Shown piece after piece: positions 54,535 to 63,720 of a DNA stretch of 64,000 nucleotides (position 1 is the stretch's first letter; every line of letters starts with the position of its first letter). The notes under the pieces were generated by a model. The model had not been told where the DNA came from. It worked only from the letters and a program-made list of their open reading frames with translations, and did not search any database. The translations under genes were made by a program, and so were the position numbers. The stretch comes from Muricauda sp. SCSIO 64092 (GTDB taxonomy: Bacteria; Bacteroidota; Bacteroidia; Flavobacteriales; Flavobacteriaceae): NCBI RefSeq assembly GCF_023016285.1, contig NZ_CP095413.1:5036501-5100500 (forward strand), given 5' to 3'.

Positions 54535-55334
54535 GTCAATTCGAGTGTTTTCATTTGAGTGACCGCGAAATTGAAAACGTATCGGGAAGCTTTTCTGGTA
54601 CGCTAGTTCTCGATACGTCCTCCTTCGTCGGACACTCGAACTGACAGTGTTGACTTGTTTTCAATTTTCTAATTATTGATTGTGTTGCGTCACTTCGAGT
54701 GTTTTCAATGGAGCGGAAGCGAAATTGAAAACGTATCGAGAAGCTTTCTGCTACAATGGTTCTCGATACATCCTCCTTTGTCGGACACTCGAACTGACAT
54801 TGCTGGCTTAAATTAAATCTCATAATTATCAACTCCATTAGGTCACTTCGAGTGTTTTCAATAGAGCGGAAGCGAAATTGAAAAAGTATCGAGAAGCCTT
54901 TCTTTTACACAGGTTCTCGATACATCCTCCTTCGTCGGACACTCGAACTGACATTGCTGGCTTAAATTAAATCTCATAATTATCAACTCCATTAGGTCAC
55001 TTCGAGTGTTTTCAATAGAGCGGAAGCGAAATTGAAAACGTATCGGGAAGCTTTTCTGCTACAATGGTTCTCGATACATCCTCCTTTGTCGGACACTCGA
55101 ACTGACATTGCTGGCTTAAATTAAATCTCATAATTATCAACTCCATTAGGTCACTTCGAGTGTTTTCAATAGAGCGGAAGCGAAATTGAAAACGTATCGA
55201 GAAGCTTTCTGCTACAATGGTTCTCGATACATCCTCCTTTGTCGGACACTCGAACTGACATTGTTGGCTTGTTTTCAATTTTCTAATTATTGATTGTGTT
55301 GCGTCACTTCGAGTGTTTTCAATGGAGCGGAAGG
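54535..55334. repeat. tandem array C of structured repeats (about five and a half units)
   Basis: Units start near 54535, 54687, 54841, 54995, 55149 and 55301; the last is cut at 55334 after GGAGCGGAAG. Same structure as array B; two spacers have a different, shorter AT-rich sequence (TTGTTTTCAATTTTCTAATT). The remaining 55335-55464 is the leader of the TonB receptor gene with no other feature. Confidence 0.95.
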
Positions 55335-55464
55335 GGGGCATTTACATGTTTTCAAGCGCTATCGCTATCATCACAACTTAAATATTCCCTTCCATGCAAC
55401 CCTCTGTTTTTTGACTTGTCTCTTAGCTAGTGAAAATAAGTTTCAACCATCAAAAAACGACAAC

Positions 55465-57870
55465 ATGAGCAGTAAATCAGCAGCAAGCCCGGCAATCAAA
55501 ACCACTATTTGGTTGCTGTGGCTTTATTTTTTGGGCTGTGCCTTGGCTATGGGCCAGACCAGTCACACCATTAGCGGTACCATTACCGACAAAAGCAATG
55601 GCGAGACCCTTTTTGGGGCTTCCGTATTCCTGGTGGGCACCACCATTGGTGGGGTCACCAATGAATATGGGTTTTATTCCATTACCGCTCCGGAGGGGGA
55701 ATATGTCCTGAACATCTCGTATATGGGCTATAACGACGTAAATATCAACATCAATTTAAACCAGGACTTGAAGCAGGACATCGAGATTTCGGAATTCTCC
55801 ACCGCACTGGATGAGGTGGTGGTCACTGCCGAGGAACCTGAGCGGGCCATCCTCAGAAAGCCCGAAATGAGCGTGGTAAAAATGAGCGTGGGTACCATAA
55901 AACAAACCCCGGTGGTTTTGGGCGAAGTGGATGTTTTAAAGTCGCTCCAATTGCTGCCCGGGGTGTCCAACAATGGCGAAGGAACGGGAGGATTTCACGT
56001 AAGGGGTGGGGCGCAGGACCAAAACCTGATCTTGCTGGACGAGGCCATTATCTACAATACCTCCCATATGTTTGGTTTCTTTTCTGTGTTTAATGCCGAT
56101 GCCATTAAAGATGTAAAACTCTATAAAGGCGGTATTCCAGCGCGATTTGGAGGTCGGGTTTCCTCGGTTCTGGACATTAGACAAAAAGACGGGAACAGTA
56201 AAAACTTTGCGATGACCGGCGGTATTGGGATCATCTCCAGCCGATTGACCGCAGAGGGTCCGATCTTCGGGGATAAAGGTTCCTTTTTGGTGGCCGGGCG
56301 TCGCTCTTATGTCGATTTGATTCTGGCCGCAGCTGGAGAGGACAACCGTGTTTCCTTTTACGATTTGAACCTGAAGACCAACTACAGCATCAATCGGAAC
56401 AACAAACTGTTTTTAAGCGGTTATTTTGGTCGGGATGCCTTTGATTTTGCAGGCATCTTTGAAAATAGCTACGGCAATGGTTCGGGAAACCTGCGTTGGA
56501 ACCATATTTTTAATGACCGTTTGTTTTCCAACCTTTCGGCCATTGTCAGTCGATACGATTATGAATTGAACTTTGATCAGGACGATTTTGAATGGATATC
56601 CTCTATCACCAACTACAACTTGAAGTATGATCTTAAGTATTATTTGAACGACCGATTTGCACTGGACTTTGGGGTCAACGGCATCTACTACGATTTTGAT
56701 CCCGGACAGGTGGAACCCACTTCCGATAGCTCTCCTGTAAATCCATTGCAACTGGATCAAAAGCGGGCCCTGGAAAGTGGGGTATATATCAATGCGGAAC
56801 ATAAATTAACGGACCGATTGACGGCGCAGTACGGGCTGCGCTATAGTGCCTTTTCCCGATTGGGAGGACAACCTATTACGGAATACGCCAATGGGCAGCC
56901 TGTGGTATACAATGAAGCTTTGGACATCTATGAACGGGGTGAGGCCATCGGGGAAACCAATTTTTCCAGAAGCGATGCCATAGAAACCTTTGACAATTTT
57001 GAACCCCGGATCTCCCTGGCCTACCTCTTAAATGAGGACTCCTCCATAAAAGCCGGATTTTCAAGGGCAGCGCAGTACATTCATTTATTGAGCAATACCT
57101 CCTCCGTCACCCCTTTGGACGTATGGACACCCAGTGGTCCCTTCGTGGAACCACAATTGTCCAATCAATATGCCCTGGGCTATTTCCGCAATTTCCTGGA
57201 TAAGACCTATTCCCTGGAAGTGGAGGCCTATTATAAAAACGTGGACAATCGTATCGATTATATTGATGGATCGGAACTGATCGGTCAGAATACCATTGAG
57301 ACGGAAATCCTGAATGGCGAGATGCGCGCTTACGGTCTGGAACTCTTACTTCGCAAGAACGAAGGCGATTTAACCGGATGGATAGCCTATACGCTTTCCA
57401 AGTCCGAGCAACGCACTCCCGGCGGAAGTGCCGGGGGGCCGGGAATCAACAATGGGGACTGGTACAATACCTTTTTTGACCGCACCCATGACGTTTCCGT
57501 TTCGGGGGCCTACCGGTTGAACGACCAATGGAGTTTTGGAGCCAATTTAATTTTCCAGACAGGCAGACCGGTCACTTTTCCCAATGGGCAGTACCAATAC
57601 GAAGATCTGTCCATTGCGAGCTATGCCCCAAGAAATTCGGATCGCTTGCCGGCTTACCACCGAGTGGATGCTTCGGTGACCTTCAAGCCTGGAAAATATC
57701 AGAACAAACGCTTTAAGGGCGAATGGGTCCTGAGTGTCTATAACCTTTACCATAGAAAGAATGCAGCGGCAATTTCCTTTGGTCAGAACGTGGAAACCGG
57801 AGCCAACGAAGCGACCCGAACGGCCATTTTCGGCATTGTACCCTCAATAACTTACAATTTTAAATTTTAA
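55465..57870 (+). CDS. TonB-dependent receptor with carboxypeptidase-like N-terminal domain
   Basis: 801 residues from ATG 55465; an in-frame upstream start at 55294 lies in the repeat and is rejected. Signal peptide (WLLWLYFLGCALAMGQ), CarboxypepD_reg-like domain (HTISGTITDKSNGETLFGAS), plug (GGFHVRGGAQDQNLILLDEA) and a barrel ending in YNFKF. Outer-membrane import of an unknown ligand; pairs with the DUF4249 lipoprotein three bases downstream. Confidence 0.92.
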   Translation: MSSKSAASPAIKTTIWLLWLYFLGCALAMGQTSHTISGTITDKSNGETLFGASVFLVGTTIGGVTNEYGFYSITAPEGEYVLNISYMGYNDVNININLNQDLKQDIEISEFSTALDEVVVTAEEPERAILRKPEMSVVKMSVGTIKQTPVVLGEVDVLKSLQLLPGVSNNGEGTGGFHVRGGAQDQNLILLDEAIIYNTSHMFGFFSVFNADAIKDVKLYKGGIPARFGGRVSSVLDIRQKDGNSKNFAMTGGIGIISSRLTAEGPIFGDKGSFLVAGRRSYVDLILAAAGEDNRVSFYDLNLKTNYSINRNNKLFLSGYFGRDAFDFAGIFENSYGNGSGNLRWNHIFNDRLFSNLSAIVSRYDYELNFDQDDFEWISSITNYNLKYDLKYYLNDRFALDFGVNGIYYDFDPGQVEPTSDSSPVNPLQLDQKRALESGVYINAEHKLTDRLTAQYGLRYSAFSRLGGQPITEYANGQPVVYNEALDIYERGEAIGETNFSRSDAIETFDNFEPRISLAYLLNEDSSIKAGFSRAAQYIHLLSNTSSVTPLDVWTPSGPFVEPQLSNQYALGYFRNFLDKTYSLEVEAYYKNVDNRIDYIDGSELIGQNTIETEILNGEMRAYGLELLLRKNEGDLTGWIAYTLSKSEQRTPGGSAGGPGINNGDWYNTFFDRTHDVSVSGAYRLNDQWSFGANLIFQTGRPVTFPNGQYQYEDLSIASYAPRNSDRLPAYHRVDASVTFKPGKYQNKRFKGEWVLSVYNLYHRKNAAAISFGQNVETGANEATRTAIFGIVPSITYNFKF

Positions 57871-57873
57871 GAC

Positions 57874-58911
57874 ATGAACAGTATAAAAGGATATATTCAG
57901 AGTATACGTAGCCAAAATTCGTCCCTTCAAGTGTCCCGCAGCATTGCGGGATGTATCGAGAAGCGAATTTTGGAATTGCAAACCTTGTTCTCGATACGCT
58001 TTCCTTGGCTTCGACTGCGCTCAGCCCGACAGGAAAACACTCGAACTGACGGTTTGTTCAGTGCCATGGCCTTCAAAGTTTTAGGGGGTATTTTTCTACT
58101 CGTTATTCAAGCCGCCTGTACCGATGTCGTGGATGTTGAAGTACAGAATGGTCCTGAACGCTTGGTTGTGGAGGCTTCCCTGGATTGGGAAAAGGGAACG
58201 CCCGGTAATGTGCAGACCATTCGATTGCGAAAATCGACCCCATTTTTTGATACCAGCACCACAACCGATGTTACCGGAGCTTCCGTAGTGGTCACCAATG
58301 ATACCAACGGGACCCGCTTCGTTTTTGCAGACCAAAACAATGGTACCTACCAAACTACGACCTTTGAACCCATATTGGGGCAGTCCTATTCCCTTAGAAT
58401 TGAGCATGAAGGTGAGGTCTACACCGCCAGGGAAACCATGACCCCGGTTACGGAGATTACCAATGTTTTCCAGGATCGTGAAGAAGGCTTTGATGATGAG
58501 GCCCTGGAGGTACATATCGTGTTCACCGATCCCCCCGAAGAGGGAAACAATTACCTGTTTCGGTTTCAGCGTCGAGGAGATCTACTGCCCGATTTGGAAG
58601 TGGCCGAAGATGAATTTGTCAATGGCCGGGAAATTGATTGGTGGTACGAGATTGATGATGACGATGATGATCTGCTCCCTTTTGAGCCTGGGGATGTTGT
58701 GGATATTGAAATGTATGGTATTTCCACGCCCTACTACGATTACATCAAAATTTTAGTCGACCAATTGGGAGGACAAGGACTGTTTGAAACCACACCTGTA
58801 GCCGTAAAGGGCAATTGCATCAATGAAACGAATTCGGAGAACTACCCTTTTGGGTATTTCCGATTGACCGAAGTCGTCAAAACCAGTTACACCTTTGTGG
58901 AAGACGAATGA
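57874..58911 (+). CDS. DUF4249 lipoprotein, with repeat-derived N-terminus
   Basis: The body (IQAACTDVVDVEVQNGPERL onward) is a DUF4249 protein, the usual partner of such TonB receptors. Two starts are possible. ATG 57874, three bases after the receptor stop, gives 345 residues of which about 11-60 come from a repeat copy (57905-58056). ATG 58066 gives 281 residues with a clean lipoprotein signal (MAFKVLGGIFLLVIQAAC). The second is the likelier working start; the first may be the ancestral one split by the repeat. The whole frame is open. Confidence 0.85.
   Translation: MNSIKGYIQSIRSQNSSLQVSRSIAGCIEKRILELQTLFSIRFPWLRLRSARQENTRTDGLFSAMAFKVLGGIFLLVIQAACTDVVDVEVQNGPERLVVEASLDWEKGTPGNVQTIRLRKSTPFFDTSTTTDVTGASVVVTNDTNGTRFVFADQNNGTYQTTTFEPILGQSYSLRIEHEGEVYTARETMTPVTEITNVFQDREEGFDDEALEVHIVFTDPPEEGNNYLFRFQRRGDLLPDLEVAEDEFVNGREIDWWYEIDDDDDDLLPFEPGDVVDIEMYGISTPYYDYIKILVDQLGGQGLFETTPVAVKGNCINETNSENYPFGYFRLTEVVKTSYTFVEDE
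57905..58056. repeat. solitary structured repeat inside the DUF4249 gene
   Basis: Outer arms GTCCCTTCAAGTGT / ACACTCGAACTGAC, side hairpin CCCGCA / TGCGGG, central hairpin TATCGAGAAG / TTCTCGATA, and a TTCGACTGCGCTCAGCCC stretch. The plan is that of the arrays but the side stem sequence is different. Confidence 0.8.
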
Positions 58912-58917
58912 AGGAAG

Positions 58918-58995
58918 AATTGAAAAATATGAAGTACGAAATATGAAGTACGAAATACGAAACACGAAATGCGAAGTACTAAGTATGCAGTATGG
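58918..58995. repeat. GAAGTACGAAATA word array
   Basis: Nonamer-like words (GAAGTACGAAATATGAAG, TACGAAACACGAAATGCG) follow the DUF4249 stop by six bases. It belongs to the class of the 50-kb array. Confidence 0.8.
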
Positions 58996-59065
58996 AGTAC
59001 GGCGTGGGAAGGGTAGTGTTTGACGGGCCGAATAAAAAGTCATGATTTGATATAATGAAACTATA

Positions 59066-59170
59066 AACGTGTCACTTCGAGTGATTCCGAGTATTCGGGA
59101 GGGTATCGGGAAGTGCAATACCAAAACCTCGTTCTCGATACGCCTTCTCTTGAAAGACACTTAAACTTAC
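59066..59170. repeat. solitary structured repeat downstream of DUF4249
   Basis: GTGTCACTTCGAGTG and ACACTTAAACTTAC as outer arms, CCGA / TCGG side stem, GTATCGGGAA / TTCTCGATAC central stem. More diverged than the array copies. Confidence 0.75.
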
Positions 59171-59197
59171 GGTTTGGTTTAAGTTGGTTTGATGTGG

Positions 59198-59228
59198 AAG
59201 TGCCGGGTTGCTAGCGCCCGGCACTTTT
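59198..59228 (+). terminator. rho-independent terminator of the TonB receptor operon
   Basis: AAGTGCCGGG and CCCGGCACTT form a perfect ten-base stem, followed by TTTT. Confidence 0.85.
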
Positions 59229-59401
59229 GTTATACGCAATAATTTTTATACCAAAAGGTATTAAAGAGGGCGCATCGGGACTGCCCAATAAAGCCATTGC
59301 TTGATGGTGTTAAAGAATTCTCAAAAATCCCATTTCATATGCCATTCGTGCAACCCTAAAAAATACCATTTGTCCTTAAGACATAACATAAAAAGAAAGT
59401 A

Positions 59402-59842
59402 ATGAAACGAATGCTAACAACTGCAATTATAGGGATGGTAACCCTTTTTGGTGTTAATGCACAAGAGTACAAAGTCATCACCAGCGTGGAATCCATTGTT
59501 TCCAGTGGACTGGGTCGTTCACGAATCATCAATGCACAGGAAGATAAGGACTATAAGGAATATACCAGTGTCCAGACCGATGAGGACAATACCCGAAACA
59601 AGTCCAAGCGCGGTGATATCAGGGTCAAAAACTTTGAAGAGACCAAGCTGTTGAACTTCTTTAACCTAGGGGGTATCCGCTTTCAGAATATTGCTGCCAA
59701 TGACGCAGTGATTACCTCCATGATCAATGATATGATTTCCCAGGGATGGGAGTTGACCTTTGTGACCAGTGCCGTGGAGAGCAGCGCCGGGAAAGGTGAT
59801 GATAATGGCATTTTTATCACGAGATATATTTTTAAACGTTAG
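59402..59842 (+). CDS. small secreted protein, 146 aa, DUF4177-like C-terminus
   Basis: Signal peptide (MLTTAIIGMVTLFGVNAQ). The mature part ends SMINDMISQGWELTFVTSAV ... FITRYIFKR, similar in plan to DUF4177 (a short beta-alpha unit with GW-E-L). The middle is charged (SVQTDEDNTRNKSKRGD). Function unknown. Own terminator follows. Confidence 0.75.
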   Translation: MKRMLTTAIIGMVTLFGVNAQEYKVITSVESIVSSGLGRSRIINAQEDKDYKEYTSVQTDEDNTRNKSKRGDIRVKNFEETKLLNFFNLGGIRFQNIAANDAVITSMINDMISQGWELTFVTSAVESSAGKGDDNGIFITRYIFKR

Positions 59843-59868
59843 GTTAGGTTGTTGGTTGATAGGGAAAG

Positions 59869-59893
59869 CCTCTCGGGAACGGGAGGTTTTTTT
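59869..59893 (+). terminator. rho-independent terminator of the 146-aa protein gene
   Basis: CCTCTCG pairs with CGGGAGG (one G-T pair), loop GGAA, then seven T. Confidence 0.8.
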
Positions 59894-59894
59894 G

Positions 59895-60695
59895 TCACCA
59901 CCAAACCACAAACACTTTTTCAATTGTCGCAGTGGACTTTCTTATCCAAAGCATGGGAGCATTTTCTTTGACCATGCTTAGATTAACGTCCAATACCGTT
60001 TCATAATGTGACTTCCAACCCACATTTTCATGGGGTACGATCACCCATTCCCGTTTTCTGGGAATGTAATAGTGATAATGCCTGAATTCAGGCATATTGA
60101 AATCATCAAATCGGAGCCATTTCCCAACAATGCAGCTGGTATTCAAGGGTCGGATGGAAACGTTTTCGCGATAGGGTTCAAAAAGCTGGGCCTTAAAACA
60201 GCATTGTTGTTCAGTTTCGATGGGGTCAATCCCCAAAGCTTCCCAATAGGGTGCCAAACCGTTATGGAAGAGTAGTGGCAACTGCTTTGCCTTGAGCTTG
60301 TCCAGTTTGGTATGGAACATATCCCTTCTGTTCGGCCCCATTAAACGGTAAATTGGTTCGGAAATTTCAGGGTTGATGATATAGAATTTATAGGCGAGTT
60401 CTACGTGGATGTATTTTTGGGTGTTGGTATTTTTGAGAATGAAGTCCAATTCACCAATTCGGGTTTTCCCTTCATCAATAAGTATATTGGATAGGACAAC
60501 TTCGTAATCTTGGGCCATACCCACCAAATGCTTGAATACATACTCCATTTGATGGCCCAAACGGAGGTTTTCGGGGAAGTCAATTGCCGGAATCCCATCA
60601 ACGGCCATCTCCGGAAAATCGAATTGGGTCAACCCAAATTGTTGCTTGGTCCAAAGTGGTAGGGTATGGTAAAAACCATGTAGGATGGAATTCAT
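59895..60695 (-). CDS. DUF1853 family protein, 266 aa
   Basis: Restriction-endonuclease-like folds of this family keep an E-x-D/ExK core: here GELDFILKNTNTQKYIHVEL and AYKFYI. Biochemical role unknown. Convergent with the secreted protein gene. Confidence 0.82.
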   Translation of the reverse strand: MNSILHGFYHTLPLWTKQQFGLTQFDFPEMAVDGIPAIDFPENLRLGHQMEYVFKHLVGMAQDYEVVLSNILIDEGKTRIGELDFILKNTNTQKYIHVELAYKFYIINPEISEPIYRLMGPNRRDMFHTKLDKLKAKQLPLLFHNGLAPYWEALGIDPIETEQQCCFKAQLFEPYRENVSIRPLNTSCIVGKWLRFDDFNMPEFRHYHYYIPRKREWVIVPHENVGWKSHYETVLDVNLSMVKENAPMLWIRKSTATIEKVFVVWW

Positions 60696-60873
60696 CCCGC
60701 TAAAATAGAGAAATGAAAATCCGAAGTTTTAAAGCATCAGGTAAAAAGTAAACTAATGGGTTTTATAAAATCAACCTCCCCCTCGTGCTTTGTATGGGTT
60801 TCTTTTAACTTTCGGATACGTTAACTTTTCCTAAAATCCACTGATAAAGTAAAATATGCCGTAATTTTAACAA

Positions 60874-62049
60874 ATGGCTATGGAACAGAAAAAAGGATTT
60901 CGCTTCACTACCTATGAAGCGCCCCATCTTTCTCCATTTGAAAAGCTTTTCGAGATTTTTCAGGAACTCATCACGCACACTTCGGGTGACTTTGATGAGG
61001 CCATTGAATGGCTGCACCAATTGGATGAGGAATACGAGCTTACGGATGATGATTACACCATTGATGACTTTATTGAGGATTTAAAACGGAAAGGGTATAT
61101 CCGCGAAGAGTTTGAAGATGGTGGCGGACAAATGGGAGAACAAGGTGAAGAAGGGGATGGAGGCGATGAAGGCAATGGTCGCGGAAGTAAAATCAGCATG
61201 ACGGCCAAATTGGAGCAAATGCTCCGCAAGCGCGCATTGGACCAGATTTTTGGTAAGATAAAACGCAGTGGCTCGGGAAACCATAAAACAGGCAAACTGG
61301 GACGGGGAGACGAACATTCCGGGGAGTTCCGGGAATATCGTTTTGGAGATGCCTTGGATCGAATTTCCATGACTGAAAGTTTGAAAAATGCACAAATCAA
61401 TCACGGTATTGGGAATTTCTCGTTGGATGAAGGGGATCTGGTCGTAGAGGATACGGAGTTCAAAGCCCAAATGAGCACGGTCTTAATGATCGATATTAGC
61501 CATAGCATGATTTTGTACGGCGAGGATCGGATTACCCCCGCCAAAAAGGTCGCCATGGCCCTGGCGGAATTGATTACTACCCGCTATCCCAAGGATACCC
61601 TGGATATTTTGGTCTTTGGCAATGATGCCTGGCCCATAGCGATCAAGGAACTGCCCTATTTAAAAGTAGGGCCATACCATACCAATACCGTAGCCGGACT
61701 CCAACTGGCCATGGATATGCTTCGCCGTAAACGGAACACCAATAAGCAAATATTCATGATTACGGACGGGAAACCCAGTTGTTTACGGCTTCCCAATGGG
61801 GACTATTACAAGAACAGTGTGGGATTGGATGATTATATCGTGGAGAAATGCTACCACATGGCGGCCCAGGCACGAAAGCTACATATTCCCATTACGACTT
61901 TTATGATTGCCCAGGACCCCTATCTCATGCAGTTCATTCGGGAGTTTACCCAGGCGAATCGTGGAAAGGCCTTCTATACCGGACTGAAAGGATTGGGGGA
62001 AATGATTTTTGAAGATTACGAGAACAATAGAAAAAAAAGGATTAAGTAA
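60874..62049 (+). CDS. vWA-domain protein (AAA partner), 391 aa
   Basis: A charged N-terminal half with an acidic, glycine-rich linker (GGGQMGEQGEEGDGGDEGN), then a vWA domain with the MIDAS DISHSMILYG near residue 205 and FMITDGKPS. No membrane segment, so cytoplasmic. It precedes an AAA ATPase gene by about 70 bases, a MoxR/ChlI-vWA type pair. Confidence 0.85.
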   Translation: MAMEQKKGFRFTTYEAPHLSPFEKLFEIFQELITHTSGDFDEAIEWLHQLDEEYELTDDDYTIDDFIEDLKRKGYIREEFEDGGGQMGEQGEEGDGGDEGNGRGSKISMTAKLEQMLRKRALDQIFGKIKRSGSGNHKTGKLGRGDEHSGEFREYRFGDALDRISMTESLKNAQINHGIGNFSLDEGDLVVEDTEFKAQMSTVLMIDISHSMILYGEDRITPAKKVAMALAELITTRYPKDTLDILVFGNDAWPIAIKELPYLKVGPYHTNTVAGLQLAMDMLRRKRNTNKQIFMITDGKPSCLRLPNGDYYKNSVGLDDYIVEKCYHMAAQARKLHIPITTFMIAQDPYLMQFIREFTQANRGKAFYTGLKGLGEMIFEDYENNRKKRIK

Positions 62050-62120
62050 TTAGTTGTTTGTTGATGGTTGTTGGTCCAAAATCACCAATAACCAAAACCG
62101 AACAACCAATAACTACAAAA
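62049..62120. repeat. GTTG-word hairpin before the AAA ATPase gene
   Basis: GTTGTTTGTTGATGGTTGTT is partly complementary to AACCAAAACCGAACAACC. Same family as 5376-5450 and 43734-43800; it ends at the start codon of the next gene. Confidence 0.5.
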
Positions 62121-63584
62121 ATGAAAATAGAAAGCATCAAGACTTTTGGCGACCTTAAAAAGGCGGGGTATCAACCCAAAGGCATTAAAGACGAATTGCG
62201 GAATAACCTTCGGGAAAAGATCAAGGCCGGGGAAAATGTGTTCACCGGGATTTGGGGCTATGAAAATTCGGTAATTCCAGAGTTGGAAAGGGCCATTTTA
62301 TCACGGCACAACATCAATTTATTGGGACTCCGGGGGCAGGCCAAGACAAGACTGGCACGTTTAATGGTCAACTTACTGGATGAATACATTCCCTATGTGG
62401 AAGGTTCGGAAATTCATGACGACCCTTTTAACCCGATGAGTCGGTATGCCAAGGAACTGTTGGACGAAAAAGGGGACAGCACGCCCATCTCATGGCTTTA
62501 CAGGGAGGAACGCTTCTTTGAAAAACTGGCAACCCCGGATGTTACGGTGGCGGATTTGATAGGGGATGTGGATCCCATTAAAGCGGCAAACCTTAAGTTG
62601 AGCTATGCCGATGATAGGGTCATCCATTTTGGGATGATACCAAGGGCCAACCGATCCATCTTCGTGATCAATGAACTGCCCGACCTTCAAGCAAGGATTC
62701 AAGTAGCCTTGTTCAACATACTGCAGGAAGGGGATGTACAGATTCGTGGCTTTAAACTGCGTTTGCCTTTGGACGTACAGTTCGTTTTTACGGCGAATCC
62801 GGAAGATTACACCAATAGGGGGAGTATTGTTACCCCGTTAAAGGACAGGATAGGCTCCCAAATTCTCACGCATTACCCAGAAAATTTGGAAACGGCCAAA
62901 AGAATCACCCAACAAGAGGCGCAGTTGGATGCCAGACAGACCGAACATATCCATGTGCCGGATTTGGCGATGGACGTATTGGAACAAATTGGTTTTGAAG
63001 CCCGCCACAGTGAATATGTAGATGTCAAAAGTGGGGTGAGTGCCCGTATGAGCATTACCGCTTTTGAAAACCTGTTGAGTGCTGCAGAACGCCGTATGTT
63101 ACTCTCCGGAGAAGGGAAGACAAGCATTCGATTAAGTGATTTTATGGGCGTGGTCCCATCCATCACAGGAAAGATTGAATTGGTCTATGAGGGGGAACAG
63201 GAGGGAGCCGACTTTGTGGCGGAAACCCTATTGGAGGAAGCCATCAAGTCCATATTTCCCAAATTCTTTCCGAAAATAAGCAAGTTGGAAAAAAAGGATG
63301 CCGAAACCCCCTATGATGAATTGATTGCCTGGTTCTTTGATCAGGAAGGTTTTGAATTATTGGATGAGGACACGGATGCCACCTACCAGCAAAAACTGAA
63401 CTCCATTGGACCGTTGAACCAATTGGTCGTAGACTATGGTGGGGATATTCCGGGAACGGATCAGAACTTTTTTAAGGAATTATTGCTGTGGGGCCTGGTG
63501 GCCCATAAAAAATTGAGCAAGTACCGCTTTGAAAAAGGGGTGCAGTTCAAAGATCTTTACGGAAGTTATATCAGCGGACTTTAA
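62121..63584 (+). CDS. AAA ATPase of the magnesium-chelatase ChlI/MoxR type
   Basis: 487 residues from ATG 62121 (MKIESIKTFGDLKKAGYQ); the upstream start falls in the hairpin repeat. Walker A-like LLGLRGQAKTRLARLMVNLL near residue 70, the sensor-like FTANPEDYTNRGSIVTPLKD (AN near residue 235, then R in LKDRIG), and a helical lid. Annotated as magnesium chelatase in some genomes, but no chelatase H subunit is here; a chaperone-like role with the vWA partner is more plausible. Confidence 0.85.
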   Translation: MKIESIKTFGDLKKAGYQPKGIKDELRNNLREKIKAGENVFTGIWGYENSVIPELERAILSRHNINLLGLRGQAKTRLARLMVNLLDEYIPYVEGSEIHDDPFNPMSRYAKELLDEKGDSTPISWLYREERFFEKLATPDVTVADLIGDVDPIKAANLKLSYADDRVIHFGMIPRANRSIFVINELPDLQARIQVALFNILQEGDVQIRGFKLRLPLDVQFVFTANPEDYTNRGSIVTPLKDRIGSQILTHYPENLETAKRITQQEAQLDARQTEHIHVPDLAMDVLEQIGFEARHSEYVDVKSGVSARMSITAFENLLSAAERRMLLSGEGKTSIRLSDFMGVVPSITGKIELVYEGEQEGADFVAETLLEEAIKSIFPKFFPKISKLEKKDAETPYDELIAWFFDQEGFELLDEDTDATYQQKLNSIGPLNQLVVDYGGDIPGTDQNFFKELLLWGLVAHKKLSKYRFEKGVQFKDLYGSYISGL

Positions 63585-63720
63585 GGAGACGGTTGTCATG
63601 GCGACAAGGTCTCGATAAGGACTGGGACAATGGGGAATCCTCACTAAAAATTGGATTTCCACGTGGCTCGTACCATGTGGAATGCTGTTGAAATGGCCTT
63701 CGTTCGTTATGGGATATTAT

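Noticed and set aside
44428..55334. CRISPR array
   Set aside because: Units are about 154 bp and the spacers are near-identical, not unique; no cas genes are present.
53441..55341. Minus-strand ORFs with repeated FRFRSIENTRSD segments
   Set aside because: They are translations of the 154-bp structured repeats and recur at every unit, with no start or family features.
55294..55464. N-terminal extension of the TonB receptor
   Set aside because: The extra residues come from the last repeat unit of array C, and a normal signal peptide starts at ATG 55465.
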